Source: Anaeromyces robustus (taxonomy: Eukaryota; Neocallimastigomycota; Neocallimastigomycetes; Neocallimastigales; Neocallimastigaceae). From it: a stretch of 64,000 bases of DNA. A program made the translations under genes and the position numbers. This document shows, in pieces, positions 41,692 to 53,165 of the stretch. Positions within the stretch are counted from its first letter, which is position 1. Each line of letters begins with the position of its first letter. A model generated the notes under the pieces. That model searched no databases. It worked only from the letters and a program-made list of their open reading frames with translations, and was not told the origin of the DNA. The stretch covers positions 1 through 64,000 of the forward strand of contig MCFG01000220.1 of the NCBI GenBank assembly GCA_002104895.1, written 5' to 3'.

Positions 41692-42313
41692 AATAATAAT
41701 AATAATATTAGAGTAATTAAGAACTCTATTTCTATATTTCTATTTTGTTCAAAGGCCTTACAATTGAAAATCCAATGAGAAAAACTAATAATTTTTTTTT
41801 TTTAGGAAACAAAAGACTATCTTTAAAAAAAAAAAATTATTAATAATTTATAATCTTGTTATATATTCTTTGTTTAAAAAATTATATATAACACACAAAC
41901 AAACATACAAAAACTTTTTTATTTTATTTTAATTTTTATTTTATTTATATTATTTTTTGTTTTATTCAATATTTAATATTAATATATATATATACTAAAT
42001 ATTAAAATATTGATATATAAAAACAAAAACTATTCTTTTTTTTTATAATATTTACATAAAAAAAATATTTTTTTTTTAAAATGATATTGTTTATATAATT
42101 TTAATAATAGATTTCTATATAGATATTTTTTTTTAAAAAAAAAAAATTGTATATTTAAAAATAATTATAGTTAAAAAAAAAAATATTAACAAAAAGAAAA
42201 AAAAAATTTTTTTTTTGTTAATAATGTTAATCTATATATATATATAAAACACTAAAATTTAAAAAAAAATTTTTTTTTAAATATATATATAGATATTATT
42301 TTATATGACTAAA
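41692..42313. other. Intergenic DNA with right copy of the direct repeat
   Basis: Holds the right 28-bp duplication (41692-41719). Next to it, at about 41720-41790, a minus-strand open segment reads FSHWIFNCKAFEQNRNIEIE, coding-like and perhaps a remnant of the target gene. The rest is homopolymer-rich. Confidence 0.4.
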
Positions 42314-45241
42314 TTAATGGAATAAAATATAATAAATTCTATCTAATAAAGAACCACCATAGGTAGCAGTTGGTTTAGAAGTGGTAGTAGTGGTGGTAGT
42401 TTTTTTAATGGTAGTAGTTTTTTTATTAGTAGTAGTTTTTTTAGTATTAGTTTTTTTAGTAGTAGTTTTTTTAGTAGTAGTTTTCTTAATAAGAGTAGTT
42501 TTAATAGAAGTAGTTTTGGCATTACAACCACATTGTTTACAATTCTTTTCTTTACATTTTAAATTAGAACAGAAAGTATGTTGTCTATGACAATCAAAGA
42601 AGTTTTTACAACCAGTGAATTTGTGACAACCATTAAAGAATTTTTTATCAAATTGTTTAACACAATTACCTTTTTTATGACAAGTATCAAAGAAGTTAGT
42701 ACATTGTTTATCCTTACCACAATTAAAGAATTTCTTACAATTACGATTTTTATCACATTCAAAAACTTTTCTGTAATCATAATGAATACCCCAATTAAAG
42801 AATCTAAACCAACCGAAATAAGGTTGAATTTTACAACCACATCCACATTTACAACATGGCTTATCACCACCATGAATAGTAGTAGTAATAGTAGTAGTTG
42901 GTGGTGAAATTTTAGTACATATACCATCTTCACTATAAATATAACCTGTTTTACATTGACATAAATCATCTACTAATTCTTCATTATTTCCACATTTTTT
43001 AACACAAGTACCATCAACATCAGCTACATAACCTTCTTTACATTTACAATCATCACCATCGGCAACTTCATTTTCACTACATTTTCTGACACAAGTACCA
43101 TCAAGTTCAGCAATATAACCATCCTTACATTGACATACGCCATCAACTAATACTTCTTTATTACCACATTTAATAACACAATTATCATTTTCATCGGTAG
43201 TATAACCTTCAATACATTTACATTCTTCACCATCTAATTCTTTATTTTCACCACATTGTTTAATACATTCACCATTTTCATTAGCGGCATAACCTTCTTT
43301 ACATTGACATTCTTCACCATTTAATTGTTCATTAGTACCACATTTCTTAACACAATTACCATCTACTTCAGCAATATAACTATCCTTACATTGACATACA
43401 CCTTCTACTAATTCTTCTTTATCACCACAAAGAAGAGTACAAGCACCATTTTCATTAGCGGCATAACCTTCCTTACATTTGCAAAGATCACCATCACTAT
43501 TTTCATCTAATTCTTCATTTTCACCACATATTTTAACACAAACTCTATTACTCTTTTCAGTAACGGCATAACCTTCCTTACATACACATTCTCCACCTTC
43601 TAATTCTTCATTTTTACCACATTGTTTGACACAAACACCATTTTCATCAGCAGCGTAACCTTCAATGCATTTACATTGATCATCATCAGCTTCTTCATTA
43701 TTACCACATTGTTTGATACAAATTCCATTTTCATCAGCAGCATAACCTTCAATACATTTACATTCTTTACCAACTAATTCTTCATTCTTTTTACATTCTG
43801 GAACACATTCACCTTCAACTTCAACATAACCACTAATACATTGACATTCTTTACCAACTAATTCTTCATTATCACGACATTGTTTAATACATTCACCATC
43901 CACTTTAATGAAACCTTCAACACATTGTTTACCACATACTCCATATTTATCGGGTTCATAACCTTCAATACATTCACATTTATTATTAACATTGGTACTA
44001 ATTTCATTACAAATATCACATTTTTCATCAGAAGTACAACTTAAACAATTAGCTGGACAAGTTTTACATTGACATTTATCATCCATAAAAGTACCATCCT
44101 TACAAGCAAAAGAAATAACAAAACGAGCAACTGGAGTTGAACCAGAAGCAACACTTTCATATATAATTTCATCATTAGTAAGAGATCCCTTACCATCAAC
44201 TTTAGAAGTTTCAACAGTTAAAATTTGATCATTAAAAGTACCAGTAGCAACACCATTAGTAACTTCCCATTCACCTTCAACATTATTCATTTTAAGACAT
44301 TCATGAATTAATTTATCGGTAAAAGCATTGAAAGAAAGTTTATCTTGAGATGGAATAACACAAATACTTCTGGAATTTGATTGACCACCACAACTATTTT
44401 GATACATTTCAATAAGATATTTATTACCATCAATAATACCATCCATATGTTCTTCTTCATGACCTTCTCTTTTTAAAACATAACCGAGATAATTGGAACC
44501 AAGAAGTTCTTCTGTGAAATGATAATCTTTGAAATTATTTTTAATGACATCAAAGAATTTATTTTTATCACATGATTCTGTGTTAGCATTTTCAACAGAA
44601 AGATAATATTGCCAATGACGACCATTAGAAGTAACAGGGGCATTACCATAATAAAGAATATGAATACCACAAGTTTCTCTAAGATCATCTAAACCATCAT
44701 TAATTTTCCAATGAACTCTTTCGAAAGGATAGTTATAAGAAGGACCAAATAAATTTCTTGCGAAAGATTTATTAATTTTTGGAGAAGGAATATTACCATA
44801 ATAATATAATCTATTAGCGACTATAACAGTTTCTTCAATAAAACCTTGTTTTAATGAAAGATTTTCACAAGTAGTAATATTATTAATTTTAATGTTCATT
44901 GTACCAGCAGTTTCAGAAATATTACTAATTTCAAAATCAGTAATATCATTATCCCCTTGTTTAATAGTAATGATGGAACGTAATTCTGTTTCTTTAGTAT
45001 GAATTTTACTATTTGGACCAATATTACCATTGACTAAACCTTCAATACTTAAACTATTTTCACTTTTTGTAATATTAAGATTTTTTATCCATTTATCCAT
45101 ACCAAAATTAATAAAAGTAATATTACAATCACCCTCTTTTCTTAAAACACCATTTTTACTGAATTCAAGACTTACAGCATTAACACAACTAATAGTAGCT
45201 AAAGCAGCTAAAACAAATGTTTTTTTAATAGAAAAACCCAT
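42314..45241 (-). CDS. Secreted Cys-rich protein with EGF/TIL-like repeats
   Basis: A 975-residue single-exon ORF. Residues 1-22 are a signal peptide (MGFSIKKTFVLAALATISCVNA). About 23-380 form a unique extracellular domain, unrecognised, with several N-glycosylation sites. From about 383 to 775 there is a furin-like CPANCLSCTSDEKCDIC block and then about twelve tandem units near 30 residues long of the form C-x-C-x3-GY-x8-C-x3-C, EGF/TIL-like. A Thr-rich linker (PPTTTITTTIHGG, about 780) leads to a second Cys-rich module (about 795-910) with spaced C-x3-F-x-C units, and then a Lys/Thr-rich tail of KKTTT type. There is no clear transmembrane or GPI signal at the end. It is probably secreted or wall-associated and adhesive; the ligand is unknown. 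The ORF is intact, with TAA stop. Confidence 0.85.
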   Translation of the reverse strand: MGFSIKKTFVLAALATISCVNAVSLEFSKNGVLRKEGDCNITFINFGMDKWIKNLNITKSENSLSIEGLVNGNIGPNSKIHTKETELRSIITIKQGDNDITDFEISNISETAGTMNIKINNITTCENLSLKQGFIEETVIVANRLYYYGNIPSPKINKSFARNLFGPSYNYPFERVHWKINDGLDDLRETCGIHILYYGNAPVTSNGRHWQYYLSVENANTESCDKNKFFDVIKNNFKDYHFTEELLGSNYLGYVLKREGHEEEHMDGIIDGNKYLIEMYQNSCGGQSNSRSICVIPSQDKLSFNAFTDKLIHECLKMNNVEGEWEVTNGVATGTFNDQILTVETSKVDGKGSLTNDEIIYESVASGSTPVARFVISFACKDGTFMDDKCQCKTCPANCLSCTSDEKCDICNEISTNVNNKCECIEGYEPDKYGVCGKQCVEGFIKVDGECIKQCRDNEELVGKECQCISGYVEVEGECVPECKKNEELVGKECKCIEGYAADENGICIKQCGNNEEADDDQCKCIEGYAADENGVCVKQCGKNEELEGGECVCKEGYAVTEKSNRVCVKICGENEELDENSDGDLCKCKEGYAANENGACTLLCGDKEELVEGVCQCKDSYIAEVDGNCVKKCGTNEQLNGEECQCKEGYAANENGECIKQCGENKELDGEECKCIEGYTTDENDNCVIKCGNKEVLVDGVCQCKDGYIAELDGTCVRKCSENEVADGDDCKCKEGYVADVDGTCVKKCGNNEELVDDLCQCKTGYIYSEDGICTKISPPTTTITTTIHGGDKPCCKCGCGCKIQPYFGWFRFFNWGIHYDYRKVFECDKNRNCKKFFNCGKDKQCTNFFDTCHKKGNCVKQFDKKFFNGCHKFTGCKNFFDCHRQHTFCSNLKCKEKNCKQCGCNAKTTSIKTTLIKKTTTKKTTTKKTNTKKTTTNKKTTTIKKTTTTTTTSKPTATYGGSLLDRIYYILFH

Positions 45242-46448
45242 TTTATTTCCTAAAATATTTTATTTATAATATTTATAATAATATCTACAAAAAAATAAAG
45301 TTTATTAAAATATAATTTATTAATTAGAAAATAAATAATAATAAAAAATTGTTTATATATTATTATAATTTTTTCTTTCTTTCTTTCTTTCTATTTTAAA
45401 AAAAAAATATTAAATTTAAAAAAAAAAAGAAAAGAAAATAATAATAATAATAAAACAAATCTATAATAAATACAAAATGTTTATATTAGAAAATAAATAA
45501 AAAAAAAAGTTAAAAATTTTATTTAAAAGAGAATTTCTCTTCTTTTTATATAATGTATAAAATTTTCTTAATTTCTTTTTCTTTTCTTTTCTTTATTTTA
45601 TAATTCAAAATAATGAAAGTTTTTTATTATATTATATTATAATTTAAGCATTAGCCATGCCATTAATTGGATTAAACCCTAAAAAGCAATATATTTATAT
45701 TATATGAAAAATATACATGTTAATATATATTTTAATAATAATATAAATATATTATTATTATATTTTGTATTTTAACATTAAATAATTATTTATATTGTTT
45801 GTAAATATTAATTTTGAAATGTTTAATAATAAATATATGACACATAATAATCATATATTTTATTATATTTTATTATATTTTATTATATTTTATTATATTT
45901 ATAATTATATATAAAATATTTCATTATAGTATATTCCAATTATATATTAGATTGTAATTATTTTATATAGAATATTATAAAGTATAAATTATTCTATAGA
46001 ATAGAATCCAAATAATTTATATTTAAACATTTTACTTTATAGAGTAGTAAAATGGTAAAATAAACATATAAAATATATTCTAAATAACATTTTATATTAT
46101 ATTATATTATATTATATTATATTATATTATATATTATAAAATGTATATATAGATCATATATAATATTATATCATAATAAATAATAAATGAATACATAATA
46201 TAATAATAATTAATATAAATAAATAATTAATCTATTGTTTATAAATAAATAAATGTATGTAAAAAAGTATATTTAATAAATATTTTAACTATTTTAATAA
46301 TATTTTTAATATAAACAAAAGAAAAAAAAAAAGATTTTTTTTTAATGATGAATGTATTTTACATTCAATCTTTGTATTTAATATACATTTTATTATATAA
46401 AACAATTACATTACATTTACATTTAATTTAATTTAATTAATTTAATTA

Positions 46449-46530
46449 GGGAAGTGTGCATTTCGGCAATGTATTTCGTAAATGTATCGCGATACATTTA
46501 CGAAATACATTGCCGAAATGCACACTTCCC
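46449..46530. mobile_element. Perfect 82-bp palindrome, probable MITE or TIR-only remnant
   Basis: Each arm is 41 bp without a mismatch or loop, meeting at TATCG|CGATA (46489/46490). The outer end is GGGAAGTGTGCATTTCGG, which resembles the terminus GGGAGAGTTGCATTTCGC of the foldback element at 19830-21110. It is much more GC-rich than its flanks. No target duplication is clear (ATTTAATTA left, AAAATTAGT right). Confidence 0.8.
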
Positions 46531-49500
46531 AAAATTAGTTATTTATTACATTACATTAAAATACATATCTTCTTTTTTAAAGCCAAGTATATAATAAATA
46601 AATAAATAAATAAATAAATATATAAATAAAAAAATAGTAAAAACAAAAGTGGGAAAAACATTAAAAATTTTTATAATAATGAAGACTACACTAATTTGTT
46701 ATAAATAGAAATTATAGTATATTGATATAATTAGGTATAACTTTATTATAATTAAAAAAAAACTTTTATATTTATTTATTTATATTCCATTGATTCCTGT
46801 TATAATTAAATATATAAATATATAATATATAATTGGAAATTATTATTTATTTTTTTATTTATTTATTTATTTATTATTATTTATTTATTATATTCCATTT
46901 ATAATAACTAATACAAATAGCTATAAAAATAATACTAACAAATTGAATTAACTAAAACACAAAAAAAAATTTAAATATAAAATATATTATAGAAATATTA
47001 TAGTATATAGAAAATGCATTATAATAATATATAACATTTTTATTATATTATATATTACTATATATTCTTTATATTTTTATATAAAGAATATATATAAACT
47101 AATATATAATAATACATAATAAAATATAATTATTATATATTTATTAATATATATTTAATAAAACCGAATTTTGTATGGAAATTATTGTAATCTTTTTTTT
47201 TATATATAAATAAATTATTGATTTACCAATAAAAATAATTATATCACTAAACTTAAAGAGTTAATTCTATTATATTGATATATTTATTATATAATATATT
47301 GAATAATATATTAATTATATTAAAAAACAAAGTTTTAATTTTGGTACTTTTATTAAATAACTCTATAAAAATTTTTATATTTTACCATATAATATAAATA
47401 TAATATAAATATAAAACTATATATGATAATTGTTATTGAAATATTAAATCAATTCTATGAAATTAAAATATTCTCTTTTTATGGTAAGAATTAAAAATAA
47501 AAAAAAATTAATTTTTATCTTTGGTTAAAACCAAATATTAAAAAGAATAAATTAATAAATTAAATTAAATTAAATGTCATTAATTGGAATGTTTTTTGGT
47601 ATAATATATAATATATATACAATATATATAATAATAATATTATTATTATATATAAATAAAAAAATATATAATAAATATATATTTAATAAATAAATAAATA
47701 AATATATAATAAATATATAATAAATAAATATTTCACACTTTTGAAGTACTGTCAAAAAATTAAATGAATATAATATATAATATTTAAATAATACATGTAT
47801 ATTATAATATATAAATAAATGAATGTATATAATATAAATAAATAAATTAATAATAACAATGATTTTTATTATTTATTTATTTATTTATATATATATATTT
47901 ATTTATTTATTTATATATATATATATTTATTTATTTATATATATATATATTTATTTATTTATTTATTTATTTAATAAATAGATTAATAAATTACTGGTAA
48001 TCTATTGACATTAACGAATTTTATTTTTATGATTTTTAAGTATAATATTTTAATAATGAAAAAAAAAGTTTTTTTTTTGTTATTTTTATTTGATATTAAG
48101 TTATTTTTTTTCTCTTTCTGCAGTTTGAGTTAACTAATATTTTTTTTAAACTTTTACCATGCAGAAAGGAAATTCCTTGTTAATAAAGAATATTAAAATT
48201 AATACAAATCGACACTTAATAAACAAAATTATTAAAATTTTTTTTTTAGTATTTAAAAATATTTTTTTAATTACTTTTAAAAATTTATTTTTTATTTAAA
48301 TTAGCAAAAGAAAGAAAAAAAAAAACCAGCCAAAAATTTTAATATATTGTAATATATTGTAATATATTATAAAATAAATCAATTGATTTATTTTTAAAAA
48401 AATTTTTTTTAAAAAAAAAATAAGCTTCCCCAGGTGTAAATTATTATTAATAAAGAAAAGAAAAGAAAAGAAAAGAAAAGATAAAAAAACAAAGTCAAAA
48501 AAGAAGCCACAAGGAATGTAAAAAAAGCAAGCCACTAAACAAAAGTATAAAAGTTTAAAAAATAATAATAAAGAAATATTAATATCATTTTTTTTTAAAT
48601 AAAAATTCTTTTTTTAATAAAAACAATTAAAATAAAATAAATTAAAAATGAAATGAAATAAAAAAAAAAGAATGATTTAAATATGTATAGAAGTAATTAT
48701 TTAATTTATTAATGAAAAAAAACATTTTTGATTATGGTTAAAACCTATTTCATTATTGGAAAAATTTTTTTTTTAACTTTTAGTATTTTTACTTCTTTTT
48801 ATTTTTTACATTTTATTTTTTTTACTCTTCATTCTTTTTTTCCATATTTTTATCTAATAATGAATTAAATACAAATATATATATATATAACTGATATAAT
48901 TTTTTATCTATATATATCATTTTTATAAAAATAAAAATTTAAATCATTTGTTTAAATTCTTTTTTTTTTTTAAATTATAAACTATAAATTATGAGGAAAG
49001 AAAGAAAAAAAAAGGAATATATATATGAATGGTTTAAATTAAAAATATTTAATGTAAAAAAATTTTTCTTCATTAATAAGAATATTTAATTATTAATAAA
49101 ATTTTATTATAATTTCTCTTTTTAAGTTTAAAGGACTATATATATCTTCTTTTTTTTATATATATTCTTTTTACTATTATATTATTATATTAATAAAGTT
49201 TTTTTTGTTATGCTAATAATCGATTAAATTTAAAAATTATTACAGTTAAAAATATTAAACAAACCCCTCAAAAACTTTATTATAACCTTTATTAACTAAT
49301 AATAATCTTAATAATAATAAAAAATTAAAAAATTAAAAAAAAAATAAGATAAAGATGAAAATGAAAATATGAAATTTCTTTACAATAAAAAAGAAATTTT
49401 TTTTTTTTTTAGATTTGGACACATTTATAAACCTTAATATTTTTATAATAAAAATTAACCACCATCTTCAAAAAAAAAAAAAAAAGTTACACAAATTACG

Positions 49501-49734
49501 TAAGTTAAAAAAATTAAAAATTTAATTTTATTATACATTAATTATAATTAATAATGTAAAATGTAAAATATTGATGATGATTGTAGTACAAATTTATAGT
49601 AAGAAATTTTGGATATAATAATAATAATTATATAAAAAAATTTAATATTAAAAAAATAAAATAAAATAAAATAATATAATCATTGAAATCTAAATTTCCT
49701 AATGTTGTTTAAAATTAAGTATTTATATATATTA

Positions 49735-49930
49735 TATATAGTTATTTTATTTTATTTTATTTTATTTTATTTTATTTTATTTTATTTTATTTTATTTTAT
49801 TTTATTTTATTTTATTTTATTTTATTTTATTTTATTTTATTTTATTTTATTTTATTTTATTTTATTTTATTTTATTTTATTTTATTTTATTTTATTTTAT
49901 TTTATTTTATTTTATTTTATTTTATTTTAT
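49735..49930. repeat. (TTTTA)n pentanucleotide satellite
   Basis: About 195 bp of essentially pure ATTTT units. The plus-strand ORF across it (FYFIL repeats) is an artefact. Confidence 0.95.
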
Positions 49931-50425
49931 TTATTTTATATGTACTTGTAACTTATTCTACTTTACTATTTATTCTATTTTTTTTTATTTTATTTTATTT
50001 TATTTTGTTTTATATGTACTTGTAACTTATTCTACTTTACTATTTATTCTATTTTTTTTTTATTTTATTTTATTTTATTTTATTTTATATGTACTTGTAA
50101 CTTATTCTACTTTACTATTTATTTTATTTTATTTTATTTTATTTTATTTTATATGTACTTGTAACTTATTCTACTTTACTATTTATTCTATTTTTTTTTT
50201 ATTTTATTTTATTTTATTTTATTTTATATGTACTTGTAACTTATTCTACTTTACTATTTATTTTATTTTATTTTATTTTATTTTATTTTATTTTATATGT
50301 ACTTGTAACTTATTCTACTTTACTATTTATTCTATTTTTTTTTACTTTATTTATTTTATTTATTTTATTTTATTTTATTTTATTTTATTTTATTTTATTT
50401 TATTTTTTACTTTATTTTATTTTTT
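49931..50425. repeat. Composite minisatellite: six 37-bp motifs separated by TTTTA runs
   Basis: A unit beginning ATGTACTTGTAACTTATTC and ending TTTACTATTTATT occurs six times, near 49939, 50013, 50088, 50153, 50228 and 50297. Copies are separated by poly-T and ATTTT blocks of variable length, giving a period of about 65-75 bp. Unit sequences are almost invariant. Confidence 0.88.
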
Positions 50426-51495
50426 ATTTTATTTTCCAAATTTTGATATTATAAAGTATTACATTATATATTAATACATAGCATATAAAATAATCATTTA
50501 TAATTATAAGTTTTTATAAGTATTTATAAATTAATACCAAAAATCTAATAAAAAAATTTAACAATTAAAATCAAAAATGATAATATATATAGTTTTAATT
50601 TTATTAATGTTTCATATTATATTTTTTTTTCGGTAGTGAAAAGCTTAATAGTAATTCAATATAGTTATTAATTATAGATACATAGATTTAATACCATTAA
50701 AGAAACTAACGTCCTTTTTTTTTTTATTTCGTTGATAAAATTTTTATATTCTCTAAGTTATTTTAAGGATAAGATATATGAGATATACAAAAGAATTAAA
50801 TATATACATATATATATAAATCCTTATTATGTACTTAAAATGAAATATAAAAATATAAAAATTCATCGATTAACTTTAATCTAAAAAAAAAATTAAAAAA
50901 GTTGTTATTTTATCAAAATTTTGATAAAATAATATATTATCTACCGTTACTAAAAAGATAATTAATATTTTTGAATAATGAATCCTCAAACATACCTAAT
51001 ACCTACTTTTTTTTAACTAATTAGATTTTTTTTCATTAAAGTTTAAAATATAAAATATGAATACATAATTATTTTTCTTTTCAAAGATTAATTAAATACA
51101 ATTTCTTTTTTTTTTAAAAAAAAATAAAATTAAAATATTATATTAAATACACAATCTAAATTAAAAAAAAAAAAAAGAATACAAAAATAAACGAGTTATA
51201 TTAAGAATGAATTTTAATTATTTTTTATATTATTAATTAATAATATAAAAAAATAATATAGTAATAAATAATAATAATAGTAATAAATATATATAAGTAT
51301 ATTTTATAATAATAATATTAATATAAAGTAGAAAAAAAATAATAATAAAAATAATTTTATTTATTTTTTTTAATATGAATATAATATTGACATTATTATC
51401 TGTAAAAAAAATTTTTTACAATTTTCAAGGTAAAGTTCTCATAATTATTCAAAAAAAAAAGTAATGAATAAGATAAAAATGCAAGCAAATTTTTT

Positions 51496-51531
<36 letters not shown>

Positions 51532-52284
51532 TAAAATTTGTGAATAAGGAATAATAAATAAAATAAACAAACAAATAAATAAAAAATAAAGTAATAAACA
51601 TATATAAAGTAATATATATATATTTATTATTATTATTATTTTTAACAGGAATAATAAGAAAAATTTAATTTGAATGTATGTTGATTTAACAATATAATTA
51701 TAAAATACCATGAATTATTAAAATTAAATTTAGTTCCAAAAAAAACAAGTTTATATAATACCAATTATACATTATCTTTTATACACTAATAATAATAATA
51801 ATAATTAATAATATTATTATTATTTATTATTATTATTATTATAAATTTAATTAATTTATATATATTAGATTTATATTTCTTAGATTTATATAATTATAAA
51901 AAGAATGTTTAATAAAAATTATTTTATTATTAATTTTTATATAAAAATAAAAAGAAATATTTAATTAAAAAAATAAAATAAAATAAAAAAAAATAAAATA
52001 AACAAATAAACCTATTATAACTAAATAAAATAGAATAAAATAAAAAAGAATATTGAAAAAAAAAATTTTTTTATAGATTCTTATATATATAAAATATTAA
52101 TTTTAATCATTAAAGTAGAATTCTTGGATAGTCTTTGATAGAATTTTTTAGTACTAGTAACGATAAAGTTCTTAAAGTCATTAATAATTATATCAAATGT
52201 CAGATGAAAAAGTTTTATAATATATTCAAGTTGGGTTAGAAAAAATATTGAAATTGATAAATAGTTAAAGACTACAAAACAAAA

Positions 52285-52425
52285 TCTGTTATTATCATTA
52301 TCATTATCATTATCAGAAAATAAGTATAACAGTATGCATATAATTATTATCATTATCATTATCAGAAAATAAGTATAACAGTATGCATATAATTATTATC
52401 ATTATCATTATCAGTAAATAAATTA
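52285..52425. repeat. Tandem repeat of about 49 bp, nearly three copies
   Basis: The unit combines TTATCATTATCATTATCAG, AAAATAAGTATAACAG and TATGCATATAATTA. It underlies the low-complexity N-terminus of a minus-strand ORF (52081-52359) that has no other support. Confidence 0.85.
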
Positions 52426-53165
52426 TAATATATTAATAAAAAAAAACCACATAATACAATTATATTTTTTTAAAGAAAAAAAATATCAAAATGATATTAA
52501 GATCTTCCTAGATAGTAAACTTGGTAGTAATTTTGTTAAAATTTTTAATAAAACTAGGTTTTAATATTAATCTCTTTATATATATATATATATATATAAA
52601 AAGAAATATTTATCCAAATATTTTTAATATTTATATATATATATATATGAATGTATATAAATGAGAAATTTAAAAGTAAATTTTTATTTAAACTATTTAT
52701 ATATATATATAATTTAATTGTTCTATAATTATTGTTTATACACTATAAACATATAGAATAAAAAATAGATATTTAATATATATAATTTATATAATATATA
52801 ATATATATTATATATATTATATTTTTATTTTTATTTTTACTTTTTATCTTTATTTTTATTAATTTTAATTTTTTATTTTTATTTTATATTTATCCTTATT
52901 TTTATTTATTTTAATATTTTATTATTATTATTTTTTATTTTTTGTTCTTTATTGCTTATTTTAATTTTTTAATTTTTTAATTTTTTTATTTTTTTAATTT
53001 TTTAATTTTTTAATTTTTATTTTTATCTTTTTTTTTTTTTATTCTTAATTTCTTTATATATATATTTTTTAATTTCTTAATTTTCGATAAAGCATATTTC
53101 ATATCTTTCTCTTTTTTTTTATTTTTTATTTTATTTTTATTTTTTTCATATTATTAACTAATAAT

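Larger units (their letters stand above)
45242..53165. other. Long AT-rich intergenic region
   Basis: No full gene is supportable over almost 8 kb. Near 45,649-45,690 the minus strand has an acceptor-like TTTTTAG followed by an open run coding GFNPINGMANA and a stop, conceivably a last exon, but no partner exon was found. Satellites and the palindrome are listed separately. ORFs in the rest are low-complexity. Confidence 0.5.

Noticed and set aside
45649-45690. Possible terminal coding exon (GFNPINGMANA) on the minus strand
   Set aside because: It has an acceptor-like TTTTTAG but no upstream exon or donor could be found within several kb.
49702-50025. 107-residue plus-strand ORF
   Set aside because: Translation of the TTTTA satellite only.
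52090-52250. Possible SSU (18S) rRNA relic: plus strand GTAGAATTCTTGGAT resembles a conserved 18S segment
   Set aside because: Only about 15 nt match well; the next conserved blocks are not found in order, so it may be chance.
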